Assembly: GCA_022709625.1 (NCBI GenBank) | Contig: JAKLIL010000050.1 | Span: 1 to 9,563, forward strand | Direction: 5' to 3' | From: Verrucomicrobiota bacterium | GTDB lineage: Bacteria > Verrucomicrobiota > Kiritimatiellia > CAIQIC01 > Lenti-01 | DNA length: 9,563 nt | Part shown: positions 1 through 6,288 of the stretch, one piece after another | Position numbering within the stretch: position 1 is the stretch's first letter | Layout: every line of letters starts with the position of its first letter | Translations under genes and position numbers: made by a program | Notes under the pieces: model-generated | What the model was told of the DNA's origin: nothing | Seen by the model: only the letters and a program-made list of their open reading frames with translations | Database searches by the model: none

Positions 1-52
1 AGGCATTAAGAAAGTTAAGTTTTCGCGCGAAAACTTAACTTTCTTAATGCCT
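1..52. repeat. 52-bp perfect palindrome (REP-like element end, truncated by window edge)
   Basis: Bases 1-26 are the exact reverse complement of bases 27-52, with the centre inside CGCGCG at 24-29. A transcript could form a 24-26 bp hairpin with essentially no loop. The arms are AT-rich (TTAAG, AAAGTTAAG blocks), unlike the GC-rich surroundings. The right side continues as CCTGACCCC (50-58). Palindromes next to a CCTGACCCC-type flank resemble, from memory, dispersed repeats and ends associated with IS200-like REP-associated (RAYT) transposases; this is an inference and no transposase is in the window. The palindrome may extend beyond the left edge. There is no T-run after it, so it is not a typical intrinsic terminator, although it could still block or protect transcripts. 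Confidence 0.8.
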
Positions 53-111
53 GACCCCGCTGGGTTGGGATGCAGATGGCGGAGCAGTGCGGTAGTATGG
101 AATACCATTGC

Positions 112-116
112 AGGAG
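112..116 (+). promoter_or_regulatory. Shine-Dalgarno AGGAG deciding the start at 125
   Basis: AGGAG lies 8 bases before the ATG at 125. It selects that start over the in-frame ATG at 47, which sits inside the palindrome and would add 26 residues with no family similarity. A weak -10-like TAGTAT lies at 93-98, but no -35 is seen at the right distance. Confidence 0.8.
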
Positions 117-124
117 ACTGGCAG

Positions 125-1156
125 ATGGAAACCAAATACTTGGACGGGCTGTGGCAGGCGGGCCGCGATTTTCTCGGGGTCCGCTATCCGATCATGTGCG
201 GCGCCATGACGTGGATCAGCGACGCGACGCTGGTGAAGGCGGTGAACGATCAAGGGGGCTTCGGCTGTTTAGCGGCCGGCAATATGCCCGGCGAGGCGCT
301 GGCGGCGGAAATCCAGAAGTGCGCATCGCAGGTCCGAAGTCCCTTCGCGGTGAATCTGGTGACGATTGCGCCGAATTTTCCGGCGCACAAGGAAGCCGTG
401 CTGGCGTCTCCGGCGCCCGTGGTGATCTTCGCGGGGAATTTTCCGAAGAAAAACGACGTGGCCCAGATGAAGGCGGCGGGCAAGAAGGTGCTGTCCTTCG
501 CCTCGACGGATTCCATCGCGGACCAGATGGTGCGGTTCGGCGTGGATGGGCTGATTTTGGAAGGCAGCGAAGCGGGCGGGCATATCGGCCACGTCTCGCT
601 GATGATTCTCCTGCAACAGGTGTTGTTCCACCAGCCTGGCGTACCGGTGGTTGTGGCCGGCGGCATTGCCACGGGGCGCATGATAGCGCATTTGCTTCTG
701 ATGGGGGCGGCGGGTGTGCAGATGGGCACGCGGTTTGTGATGAGCGCGGAATGCACCGCGCACCCGAACCTGAAGGCGCGGTTCGTGAAGGCCCGTGCGC
801 GCGAGGCGATGAGCACGCCGGAATACGACAAGCGGCTGCCGATCGTCGCGGTCCGGGCGCTGAAGAACAAGTCGTCCGAGGAATTTGGCCGGCTCCAGCT
901 TGAACTGATCCAGCTGCTGAACGAAGGCAAGATCGGCCACGCCGAAGCGCAGTACAAGGTCGAGAGCTTTTGGATGGGCGGCTTGCGCAAGGCGGCCGTC
1001 GACGGCGACGTGGACCGCGGCTCGTGCATGGCCGGCCAGAGCGTGGGGCTGGTCGACAAGGTCCAGCCGATGAAGGACATCTTCGCGGAACTGATCGGGG
1101 ACGCCGAGGCGGAGCTGGAAGCCGTCCAGGCCCGGATGGCGGCGATCAGCGGCTGA
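125..1156 (+). CDS. fabK: FabK-type flavin oxidoreductase (enoyl-ACP reductase II / nitronate monooxygenase family)
   Basis: This 343-residue TIM-barrel flavoprotein has the family's usual length. The N-terminal strand region PIMCGAMTWISD (22-33) matches the FabK PIxxGxMxW start. The FMN and active-site segment EGSEAGGHIG (146-155) carries His153, equivalent to the conserved His of FabK. Phosphate-binding glycines follow in VAGGIATG (177-184) and MGAAGVQMGTRF (193-204). The C-terminal GDVDRGSCMAGQ (294-305) and the HPNLKARFVKARA stretch are typical of FabK rather than of generic nitronate monooxygenases. FabK reduces trans-2-enoyl-ACP with NAD(P)H and FMN in the last step of fatty-acid elongation, in the cytoplasm. 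Some homologues with the same motifs are nitronate monooxygenases, so the substrate is inferred. It appears monocistronic, between the palindrome and a terminator. Confidence 0.82.
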   Translation: METKYLDGLWQAGRDFLGVRYPIMCGAMTWISDATLVKAVNDQGGFGCLAAGNMPGEALAAEIQKCASQVRSPFAVNLVTIAPNFPAHKEAVLASPAPVVIFAGNFPKKNDVAQMKAAGKKVLSFASTDSIADQMVRFGVDGLILEGSEAGGHIGHVSLMILLQQVLFHQPGVPVVVAGGIATGRMIAHLLLMGAAGVQMGTRFVMSAECTAHPNLKARFVKARAREAMSTPEYDKRLPIVAVRALKNKSSEEFGRLQLELIQLLNEGKIGHAEAQYKVESFWMGGLRKAAVDGDVDRGSCMAGQSVGLVDKVQPMKDIFAELIGDAEAELEAVQARMAAISG

Positions 1157-1175
1157 GGCCGGGACCCGTCCGAGC

Positions 1176-1207
1176 AAAAAGCCGCTGCGGGAACGCGGCG
1201 GCTTTTT
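1176..1207. terminator. Bidirectional intrinsic terminator
   Basis: The arm 1176-1189 pairs with 1194-1207 over 14 positions, with one G-T wobble, around a GGAA (GNRA) tetraloop at 1190-1193. The outer ends are AAAAA and TTTTT, so it works on both strands. It sits 19 bases after the fabK-like stop (1156) and 19 bases after the DUF805 stop (1227) of the converging operon, serving both. Confidence 0.92.
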
Positions 1208-1226
1208 CGTCGTCTGGGAGGGGGGA

Positions 1227-1703
1227 TCAGGAAGCCGTTTGTGTGTCGTGCGCGTTGGGGCCTTCGGTTCCGGCCTGGAAGCCGAGGCGGAGGAGGACGA
1301 CGACCGGCCAGGCGGCGAGGACGACGGCGGCGGAAATCCAGTAGGGGGGATCGAGTTTGTCCATGAGCTCGTCGCCGATCCACAGCCAGACGAAGACGGG
1401 CAGGACGATCTGGAGCAGATTGGCGCCGCTTTGCCCGAGGTCGTGGAATCGGTGGGAGAGGACGAGCAGGGCGAGGTAGGAGGCGACCACGACGACGGGG
1501 AAGGCGATCCACGAGGAGACGCGCGGGGTGGCCAGAAGCCCGTTTCCATAGGCCAGGGCCAGGAGGACCAGCAGCGGCAGGAAGCGGACGGCGAAGGCGG
1601 CGCGGCCGATGCGGCCGTTGAACTGGGTTTCCACCGCGATGCAGCGCTGCCGGAGCCAGAGCTGGCGGGGAATGGGCGGACGGGCTTGATGGGCGGTCGT
1701 CAT
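1227..1703 (-). CDS. DUF805 family membrane protein
   Basis: This 158-residue protein has four predicted membrane helices at about 40-57, 63-82, 94-112 and 120-141. The DUF805 hallmarks are present: FNGRIGRAAF (28-37) before the first helix, SHRFHDLGQSGANLL (83-97, the family's RRLHDxGxSGWW region) between helices 2 and 3, and GTEGPN (145-150) near the C-terminus. The function of DUF805 proteins is unknown; they are inner-membrane proteins. The start ATG at 1703 has AGGAG 7 bases upstream, overlapping the stop codon of the upstream transporter gene, so translation is probably coupled. It is the last gene of the minus-strand operon and ends at the shared terminator. The motif Trp after SG is Ala-Asn here, a mild divergence. 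Confidence 0.87.
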   Translation of the reverse strand: MTTAHQARPPIPRQLWLRQRCIAVETQFNGRIGRAAFAVRFLPLLVLLALAYGNGLLATPRVSSWIAFPVVVVASYLALLVLSHRFHDLGQSGANLLQIVLPVFVWLWIGDELMDKLDPPYWISAAVVLAAWPVVVLLRLGFQAGTEGPNAHDTQTAS

Positions 1704-1710
1704 GGCGGAA

Positions 1711-1716
1711 CTCCTA
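1711..1716 (-). promoter_or_regulatory. Stop codon embedded in Shine-Dalgarno (TAGGAG)
   Basis: On the minus strand the transporter's TAG stop (1716-1714) is part of TAGGAG. Its AGGAG (1715-1711) is the ribosome-binding site for the DUF805 gene starting at 1703. Ribosomes terminating on the transporter would be placed to re-initiate, which supports co-translation of the pair. Confidence 0.8.
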
Positions 1717-3507
1717 TTTCTCCGGCCGTTGTTCGAGCCGTTCGGCCTTTTCCAGGGTCTTGTTCAGGGCTTTGGCTTCCGCCAGCAGCCCGCGGGCGGC
1801 GCTGTCGCGGCCCTTGAGGTTGATGGCGTTCTGGGCGCTTTCCATGGCGGCCTTGGCGTCGCCCGCGGCCAGGGCGGCGCGTGCGGCGGCCACGTGCCGG
1901 TCGTGGACCTCGTCCACGATCCGCAGGGCGTCGGCGTGGCCGGGCGCCAGCCGCAGGACGCGCAGGGCTTCGTCGGTCGCGTCCTTTTCGTTGCCGGCGC
2001 GGTAGGCCGCCTGGGCGGACGCGGCGTAGTGGTCGATCGCCACCGGCTTCATGGCGCGGTATTTCCGGACGCCGACGGTGAATCCGCCGGCGACGAGCAA
2101 GACCATGAAGGCGATGATGGCGCGACTGGCGGCGGGTTTCTTCTTCTGGCGGAGCAGGAGGGAGAGCATCGCGCACCCCCCGAAGAAGGCGAAGCAGGTC
2201 ATGATGCCGAACCAGACCGTGTAGTTGCCGGGCAGGGAGACGTCGAGCATCAGGCCGGTGATGAACAGGCCCAGCGCCGCGCCGTAGTACTGGAAGGAAT
2301 CGATCACGCCGGAGGCGAACCCGGCCATCTTCTTGCCGCCGATGTCCACGGGGGCGGCGGCGCCGACGATGGAATGCGTGCTGTTGGCCGTGATGGCGAT
2401 CAGCACCAGGAACAGGCAGCCGAGCAGGATGCCGCCCGTGGTCGGCCCGATGATGCCCAGCGCCATCACCGTGGTGGCCGCCGCGATGACCGTCGCCTCG
2501 CCGTAGTACAGCACCATGGCGACGGGGTAGCGGTTGCCGCGGAAGAAGCGGTCCGAGGCCCATCCGGAGAGGACCGAGCCGCAGACGGCCACCAGCGGCA
2601 CGAGCACGAGCGTGAAGCTGGCGATGGCGGGCAGGTTGGTCTTCATGTTGAAGCCGAGCACGTCTTCGAAGTAGAGCGGGGAGAGCTGGTCGGCCGCGTG
2701 GCGGACGGCGCCGGTGCAGCCGTAGGCCACGGCGTAGAACCACACCAGCGGGTTGGAGAACACGAATTTGAACGATTCCAGCACCGGAACGGTCGTGCCG
2801 GCGGAGTTGTCCACGTCGTCCTGGATGGTGCCGTGGAAATCCGCGTCGTCGGGGGATTCCGCCGAAATGAAGTAGAACCAGATCGAGACGAGGCCGAGGA
2901 AAATCGGCGGCAGGCAGAAAAGCATGCGCCATTCGCCGGGGCCGACGACGAAGGCGAGGAAGCCGAAGCCCGCCAGGATCCACGGGGCCAGCATGGAAAT
3001 CATAGCCTGGCCGGACTGGATCATGAAGCCGAAGATGCCGGAAAACAGCCCCCGTTCCTCCTTGTTGAACCAGGCCGCGTTGATCTTGACCATGCCGGGA
3101 GTTCCGGCGGCCTGGATGTAGCCGTTGACCATCCACATGGCGGCGAAGGCGGCGAAGGACGACGTCCACGGCGAAAAGCCGATGAGCAGGTTGACGAGGA
3201 TGGAGCCGACCGCGCCGATCAGCATCGAGGCGCGCCCGCCGATGCGGTCGCAGAAGAGGCCGTTGAGGAGCTGGCCGGTGCCGTAGGCGATGGAGAACCA
3301 GGCAGCGAGGTTGGCGATGTCGCCGGTGGACCAGCCGAATTCCGCGCGCATGCCCGCGCCGGCGAAGCGGAAGTTGTAGCGGCACATGTAGAACATGGCG
3401 TACAGCAGGCCCACGGTGAACCAGTTGAGCCCCCGGCGCGTCTTGAACCCCAGGGGATGCCGGTGCTGTTCGTTCCATTCCCGTTTGGAGGCTTTGGCTA
3501 TGCTCAT
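1714..3507 (-). CDS. GlpT/UhpT-like organophosphate:phosphate antiporter (MFS) with extra TM helix and TPR-like C-terminal tail
   Basis: This 597-residue protein is longer than the roughly 440-460 residues usual for OPA transporters. Residues 28-452 form a 12-helix MFS core. Recognisable OPA features are YAMFYMCRYNF (36-46), the MFS motif around GLFCDRIGGR (83-92), AVRHAADQLSPLYF (267-280) and SGWASDRFFRGNR (314-326). Arg43 and Arg269 line up with GlpT Arg45 and Arg269, which bind the substrate phosphate. The likely role is exchange of a phosphorylated organic solute for phosphate across the inner membrane; the solute is unknown. A thirteenth hydrophobic segment (463-480) follows. After it comes a soluble helical tail (about 488-582) of TPR-like hairpins (HYAASAQAAYRAGN, LRLAPGHADAL, ARAALAAGDAKAAMESAQ) and a short charged end. 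The ATG overlaps the upstream stop as ATGA, with AGAGGA 8 bases ahead (3521-3516). Confidence 0.88.
   Translation of the reverse strand: MSIAKASKREWNEQHRHPLGFKTRRGLNWFTVGLLYAMFYMCRYNFRFAGAGMRAEFGWSTGDIANLAAWFSIAYGTGQLLNGLFCDRIGGRASMLIGAVGSILVNLLIGFSPWTSSFAAFAAMWMVNGYIQAAGTPGMVKINAAWFNKEERGLFSGIFGFMIQSGQAMISMLAPWILAGFGFLAFVVGPGEWRMLFCLPPIFLGLVSIWFYFISAESPDDADFHGTIQDDVDNSAGTTVPVLESFKFVFSNPLVWFYAVAYGCTGAVRHAADQLSPLYFEDVLGFNMKTNLPAIASFTLVLVPLVAVCGSVLSGWASDRFFRGNRYPVAMVLYYGEATVIAAATTVMALGIIGPTTGGILLGCLFLVLIAITANSTHSIVGAAAPVDIGGKKMAGFASGVIDSFQYYGAALGLFITGLMLDVSLPGNYTVWFGIMTCFAFFGGCAMLSLLLRQKKKPAASRAIIAFMVLLVAGGFTVGVRKYRAMKPVAIDHYAASAQAAYRAGNEKDATDEALRVLRLAPGHADALRIVDEVHDRHVAAARAALAAGDAKAAMESAQNAINLKGRDSAARGLLAEAKALNKTLEKAERLEQRPEK
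3504..3507 (-). promoter_or_regulatory. ATGA start/stop overlap (translational coupling)
   Basis: The transporter's ATG (3507-3505) overlaps the TGA stop (3506-3504) of the upstream lipoprotein gene. AGAGGA at 3521-3516 serves as Shine-Dalgarno inside the upstream coding sequence. This four-base overlap is a classic sign of translational coupling and of a shared transcript. Confidence 0.88.
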
Positions 3508-4565
3508 CGCGTGATTCCTCTGTAGTTAACCGGCGCCGGGGCCGGTTTGTCCGTAGATGGAACGCCGGCTGTGGCGCGGAGAATGCGTGGATCCTCGAAC
3601 CAGACGCGGCGGTGCGTGTAGTCGAGCGTCACGACGTAGCGGGCCAAGACGCCAAGCCCGAGGCGGGCCGGGAAATTCTCCGGCAAGCCCAGATCCGCGG
3701 CGGCGGCGACGCGGGGATCCGCAAGCGTCAGTTTATCCAATTCCAACGCGCCGCCCGGAACGGACGCCGTGCGGGGGACGACGAGATCGAAATCGCCCGC
3801 CGTATCGAGCAGGAGGGCGATGGGTTCGCCGCCGAGTCGGGCCTGGACGACGGGTCGACCGCGCCATTCTTGCAGGGGGAGTTCGGCGAGCACGGCCGAC
3901 GGTTTGGGCGGTTGGTAATCGTCGGAGGTAGAAAAACCGATCCGGTGTCCCGGGAAATCGAAGCGGATGAAGGCAAAAGAGCGCATCAAGGCGGCGCCCA
4001 TCACGGCTTGGATTCGGTTGCCCAGCGTTTCCAGCCGGGCGAGGGAACCCAGGCGGCCATGGGCGGGCGGAACCAGAAAAACCGGCGACTCGACATGGAG
4101 GGAATCCAGCACGATTTTGTTGGCGCGGCCGGCATAGCCTGGGATTTCGGCAACTACGTGGTCGGCATATTCGCCCATCGGCGGCTCGAAGGGGACGTAC
4201 TCCATCGCCGCCGTCGATCCCAGCAAGAGCCAATTCTGGCGGGCCGTGGAATCCAAGAGAAGCGGGCAATCCGCCAAGGCGGCGGTTTTCGCGCGCACCA
4301 GCGGGAAGGGCACGCCTTGGCGCGATGCCATGGGCATTTCGGCGAATCGGCTCGGGTGAACGCGATTGGCGAATTCAAAGCGGGCGCCCGCCGTATCCCG
4401 ATAGATGGTGATGCCGTAGAACCGGGCGTCGCGGCTCCCGGCGAGGAATTGGGCCAGTTCGTCTTGGGCAAGGGGCGTTGGCGGCTGCGGCGGTTGGGTG
4501 GCGCAGCCTGCGGCCAACAGAGTCGCCGTTGCCAAGAGCAGTCGGATGGGTCTGCGGTCGATCAT
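3504..4565 (-). CDS. Lipoprotein with two retropepsin/pepsin-like aspartic-protease lobes (noncanonical active-site triplets)
   Basis: This 353-residue protein starts with a lipoprotein signal peptide: RRPIRLLLATATLLAAG, then Cys21 and a Pro/Gln-rich linker. Two similar lobes follow. Lobe 1 (about 70-213) has CPLLLDSTARQNWLLL (100-115), VLDSLHVESPVF (152-163) and IQAVMGAALMRSF...FDFPGHRIGF (186-211). Lobe 2 (about 225-325) has IALLLDTAGDFDLVVP (249-264), ELDKLTLADPRV (275-286) and RLGLGVLARYVVTLDYTHRRVWF (301-323). This matches the D-[ST]-G, hydrophobic-GxxxL and final strand pattern of aspartic proteases. Here the triplets read DST (105-107) and DTA (254-256), so the glycine is replaced in both lobes. 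Activity is therefore uncertain, and a binding role is possible. It probably faces the periplasm. No clear Shine-Dalgarno precedes the ATG; a weak TTGCTT/CATAGT promoter-like pair just upstream would give an almost leaderless message. Confidence 0.75.
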   Translation of the reverse strand: MIDRRPIRLLLATATLLAAGCATQPPQPPTPLAQDELAQFLAGSRDARFYGITIYRDTAGARFEFANRVHPSRFAEMPMASRQGVPFPLVRAKTAALADCPLLLDSTARQNWLLLGSTAAMEYVPFEPPMGEYADHVVAEIPGYAGRANKIVLDSLHVESPVFLVPPAHGRLGSLARLETLGNRIQAVMGAALMRSFAFIRFDFPGHRIGFSTSDDYQPPKPSAVLAELPLQEWRGRPVVQARLGGEPIALLLDTAGDFDLVVPRTASVPGGALELDKLTLADPRVAAAADLGLPENFPARLGLGVLARYVVTLDYTHRRVWFEDPRILRATAGVPSTDKPAPAPVNYRGITR

Positions 4566-4670
4566 GCGTAGAGCACTATGGCAGACCCCGCAGGATCAAA
4601 GCAAGATTGTGTTGGAACTCGGGAACGTGCCGGTTGGGTGCCGGGACTACGCTTGCGGAACGGACTTCCG

Positions 4671-4855
<185 letters not shown>

Positions 4856-4871
4856 CGTTTTCCCCGGGAGA

Positions 4872-5546
4872 CTACGGGCCGGCGTCGTTGGCTTGGCGGC
4901 GTTCGATCGGCGAACGGAGGCCCACGGCGGTTTGGATCAACACCTCGGTTCGCAGGGGCGGTTCGCCGGCCAGGGAGAGGGACAGGCGCAGCGCATTGGG
5001 CAGGCCGAATTCCTTGGCGTCGGGCGGGGGCCAAACGGCGAGGGCTGCGCCGTTGGTGACGGCTGCGATCACCAGTTCGAACTTGCCGTGCAAAAGCCGG
5101 TTGGTGACGGGGGCGTTGGTCGCCGGGCCCGAACACGGGGCGGAAACGCGGAGCAGGTGGCTTTGTCCGTCTCGCTCGGTTAGCACGCGATAGGACACTT
5201 GTTCGACGTCGTAGAGGTGGGGCAGGGCCGCGGCGGGGCGGGTCGGCAAGAAAAACGACAATTCGACATCCGGTTGGCCGGGATCGGTCGCCGTTGCCAA
5301 CTGCAGCGGCGGAAGGCTGTTCGTCGGCGGAGCAAAGGCACAGGCGATTTCCCGGGAAAGGGTCCGGATGGCGGCCCGCGCGGCCACCGGGCCATGGAGG
5401 CGTAGGGCCTGTTTTTCGCCGCTGGCCAGCAAGCCCCCGATCAGAGCCGCCAGAACGGCGGCCACCAGGACCGCGAGGGCGATGGCAAGGAGGAGTTCCA
5501 CCATGGTGTATCCCGGCGGGCGGGCATGGCGGGCGGGGCGGGGCAT
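4872..5546 (-). CDS. Pseudopilin, GspJ/PilW-like (prepilin-type N-terminal methylation domain)
   Basis: This 224-residue protein has a short basic leader MPRPARHARPPG (1-12). It is followed by a class-III prepilin motif: the predicted cleavage is after Gly12, with Tyr at mature +1 and Glu at +5 (YTMVELL), then a hydrophobic helix to about residue 40. The segment AIRTLSREIACAF (60-72) resembles the R-x-L-x-R-D-[IL] region of GspJ/PilW minor pseudopilins. The rest is a soluble domain without recognised catalytic motifs. It would be processed by a PilD-type peptidase and join a type II secretion or type IV pilus-like fibre tip. ATG 5546 is chosen because the frame upstream (to 5933) has no pilin features and overlaps the FHA gene. 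The Shine-Dalgarno is weak. It starts 20 bases after the FHA gene. Tyr rather than Phe/Met at +1 is unusual but tolerated. Confidence 0.83.
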   Translation of the reverse strand: MPRPARHARPPGYTMVELLLAIALAVLVAAVLAALIGGLLASGEKQALRLHGPVAARAAIRTLSREIACAFAPPTNSLPPLQLATATDPGQPDVELSFFLPTRPAAALPHLYDVEQVSYRVLTERDGQSHLLRVSAPCSGPATNAPVTNRLLHGKFELVIAAVTNGAALAVWPPPDAKEFGLPNALRLSLSLAGEPPLRTEVLIQTAVGLRSPIERRQANDAGP

Positions 5547-5566
5547 GGGCCGGCCAGGGTGCAGTC

Positions 5567-6064
5567 CTACACGGTCCGGAAGAGGATGAAGAAGAAGAAC
5601 GCCAGGGCCAGCAACGCCACGGCGCCGGTGATGGCCAAAACGAAGTGCCAGGTGCCGCGGCGTTCGCGCGGCGGAGCTCCAAAAGGGGAGATGCTGGCAA
5701 AATCCTGCGGGGCGGTCATGGCGGCCGTGGCGACTTCGGCGTCGGCATCGGTGTAGCGGGCTCCGGAACTCGCCAGTTCCGGCGCGTCGAAAAGAAACTC
5801 GATGGAGCCTAGCTGGATCAAGTCCTTGTGGCGGAGGGCGGTGTCCTTCACGTCGCGCGAATTGACGCGGGTGCCGTTGGTGGAATCCAGATCCTGCAAG
5901 ACGCAGGTGTCCCCGGTGTGCAGAATCCGGCAATGGTGGCTGGAGATCGTCGGATGGTCCAGAACGATGGCGTTGTCCGCCTTGCGGCCAATTGCAATTT
6001 CGCCCTGCTCAATGGGATATTCGCGTCCCTTGAAATCGCCCGACATGCCGATCAATTTGGCCAT
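5567..6064 (-). CDS. FHA-domain protein with C-terminal membrane anchor
   Basis: This 165-residue protein has a forkhead-associated domain at about 1-93. The signature residues are visible: Gly26-Arg27 in IAIGRKADN, Ser41 and His44 in TISSHHCRIL, and Asn63-Gly64 in LDSTNGTRVN. These form the phosphothreonine-binding surface, so a partner phosphorylated by a Ser/Thr kinase is expected. A low-complexity linker (about 97-138) leads to one hydrophobic helix (140-162, rich in Phe/Ala/Leu) and a three-residue tail, so it is probably tail-anchored with the FHA domain in the cytoplasm. GGAGA lies 7 bases before the ATG (6076-6072). It is the first gene of a two-gene minus-strand unit with the pseudopilin. 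FHA proteins often regulate secretion systems; a link to the pilin machinery is inferred from adjacency only. Confidence 0.9.
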   Translation of the reverse strand: MAKLIGMSGDFKGREYPIEQGEIAIGRKADNAIVLDHPTISSHHCRILHTGDTCVLQDLDSTNGTRVNSRDVKDTALRHKDLIQLGSIEFLFDAPELASSGARYTDADAEVATAAMTAPQDFASISPFGAPPRERRGTWHFVLAITGAVALLALAFFFFILFRTV

Positions 6065-6182
6065 GGAAAGGTCTCCGTCGCTGTCCTCGAGATGGTATCC
6101 GTCAATCGTGGGATGTTATCCTGCCCGTGTGGCCAGCGAAAGGCAATCCCAAATAAGAATACCAATGGCGGCGATTTTCTAT

Positions 6183-6211
6183 TTGACGGACATGGTTTGC
6201 TAAAGCATTAT
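6183..6211 (+). promoter_or_regulatory. Sigma70-like promoter for the envelope/EPS cluster
   Basis: TTGACG (6183-6188, 5 of 6 to TTGACA) and CATTAT (6206-6211, 4 of 6 to TATAAT) are separated by exactly 17 bases. The predicted transcription start is near 6218, leaving a leader of about 70 bases before the ATG at 6289. The surrounding 6065-6288 is the divergent intergenic region between the FHA gene and this cluster, with an AT-richer core at about 6150-6215. I saw no convincing promoter for the FHA direction, no known riboswitch and no clear operator repeat in it. Confidence 0.6.
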
Positions 6212-6273
6212 TCCAACCACGATCCATGGAGGCCTTTTCCGGCCGGACGCATGACAGGTGGTCGCCCCTAGGC

Positions 6274-6279
6274 AAGGAG
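6274..6279 (+). promoter_or_regulatory. Shine-Dalgarno AAGGAG deciding the start at 6289
   Basis: AAGGAG sits 9 bases before the ATG at 6289, where a clean signal peptide begins. This rejects the upstream in-frame ATG at 6226, which would add 21 polar residues in front of the signal sequence. Confidence 0.85.
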
Positions 6280-6288
6280 TACATAACG

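Noticed and set aside
1..52. Palindrome as an intrinsic terminator for an upstream gene
   Set aside because: There is no T-run after the stem and the pairing is perfect without a loop, unlike the two real terminators at 1176-1207 and 8170-8197.
47..124. N-terminal extension of the fabK-like gene starting at ATG 47
   Set aside because: It would start inside the palindrome, lacks a ribosome-binding site, and its 26 residues have no family similarity; ATG 125 has AGGAG at 8 bases and the normal FabK length.
250..1549. Two long minus-strand open frames opposite the fabK-like gene
   Set aside because: They are Arg/Pro/Ser-rich shadows of the real plus-strand gene, crossing the terminator and the DUF805 gene in other frames.
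1702..3525. 607-codon open frame on the plus strand opposite the transporter
   Set aside because: Its translation is low-complexity, rich in Gly/Ala/Asp/Glu/His, with no domain. It is an antisense shadow caused by high GC, while the minus strand encodes a clear OPA transporter.
3612..4571. 319-codon plus-strand open frame opposite the lipoprotein gene
   Set aside because: No recognisable motifs and Gly/Arg/Glu-rich composition; the minus strand carries the lipobox and duplicated protease-like lobes.
5547..5933. 129-residue upstream extension of the pseudopilin frame
   Set aside because: It is Arg/His/Pro-rich shadow sequence overlapping the FHA gene; the prepilin leader requires the start at 5546.
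6065..6288. Riboswitch, small RNA or small ORF in the divergent intergenic region
   Set aside because: No known aptamer core motif, no terminator and no short frame with a good ribosome-binding site was seen; only the plus-strand promoter and Shine-Dalgarno are supported.
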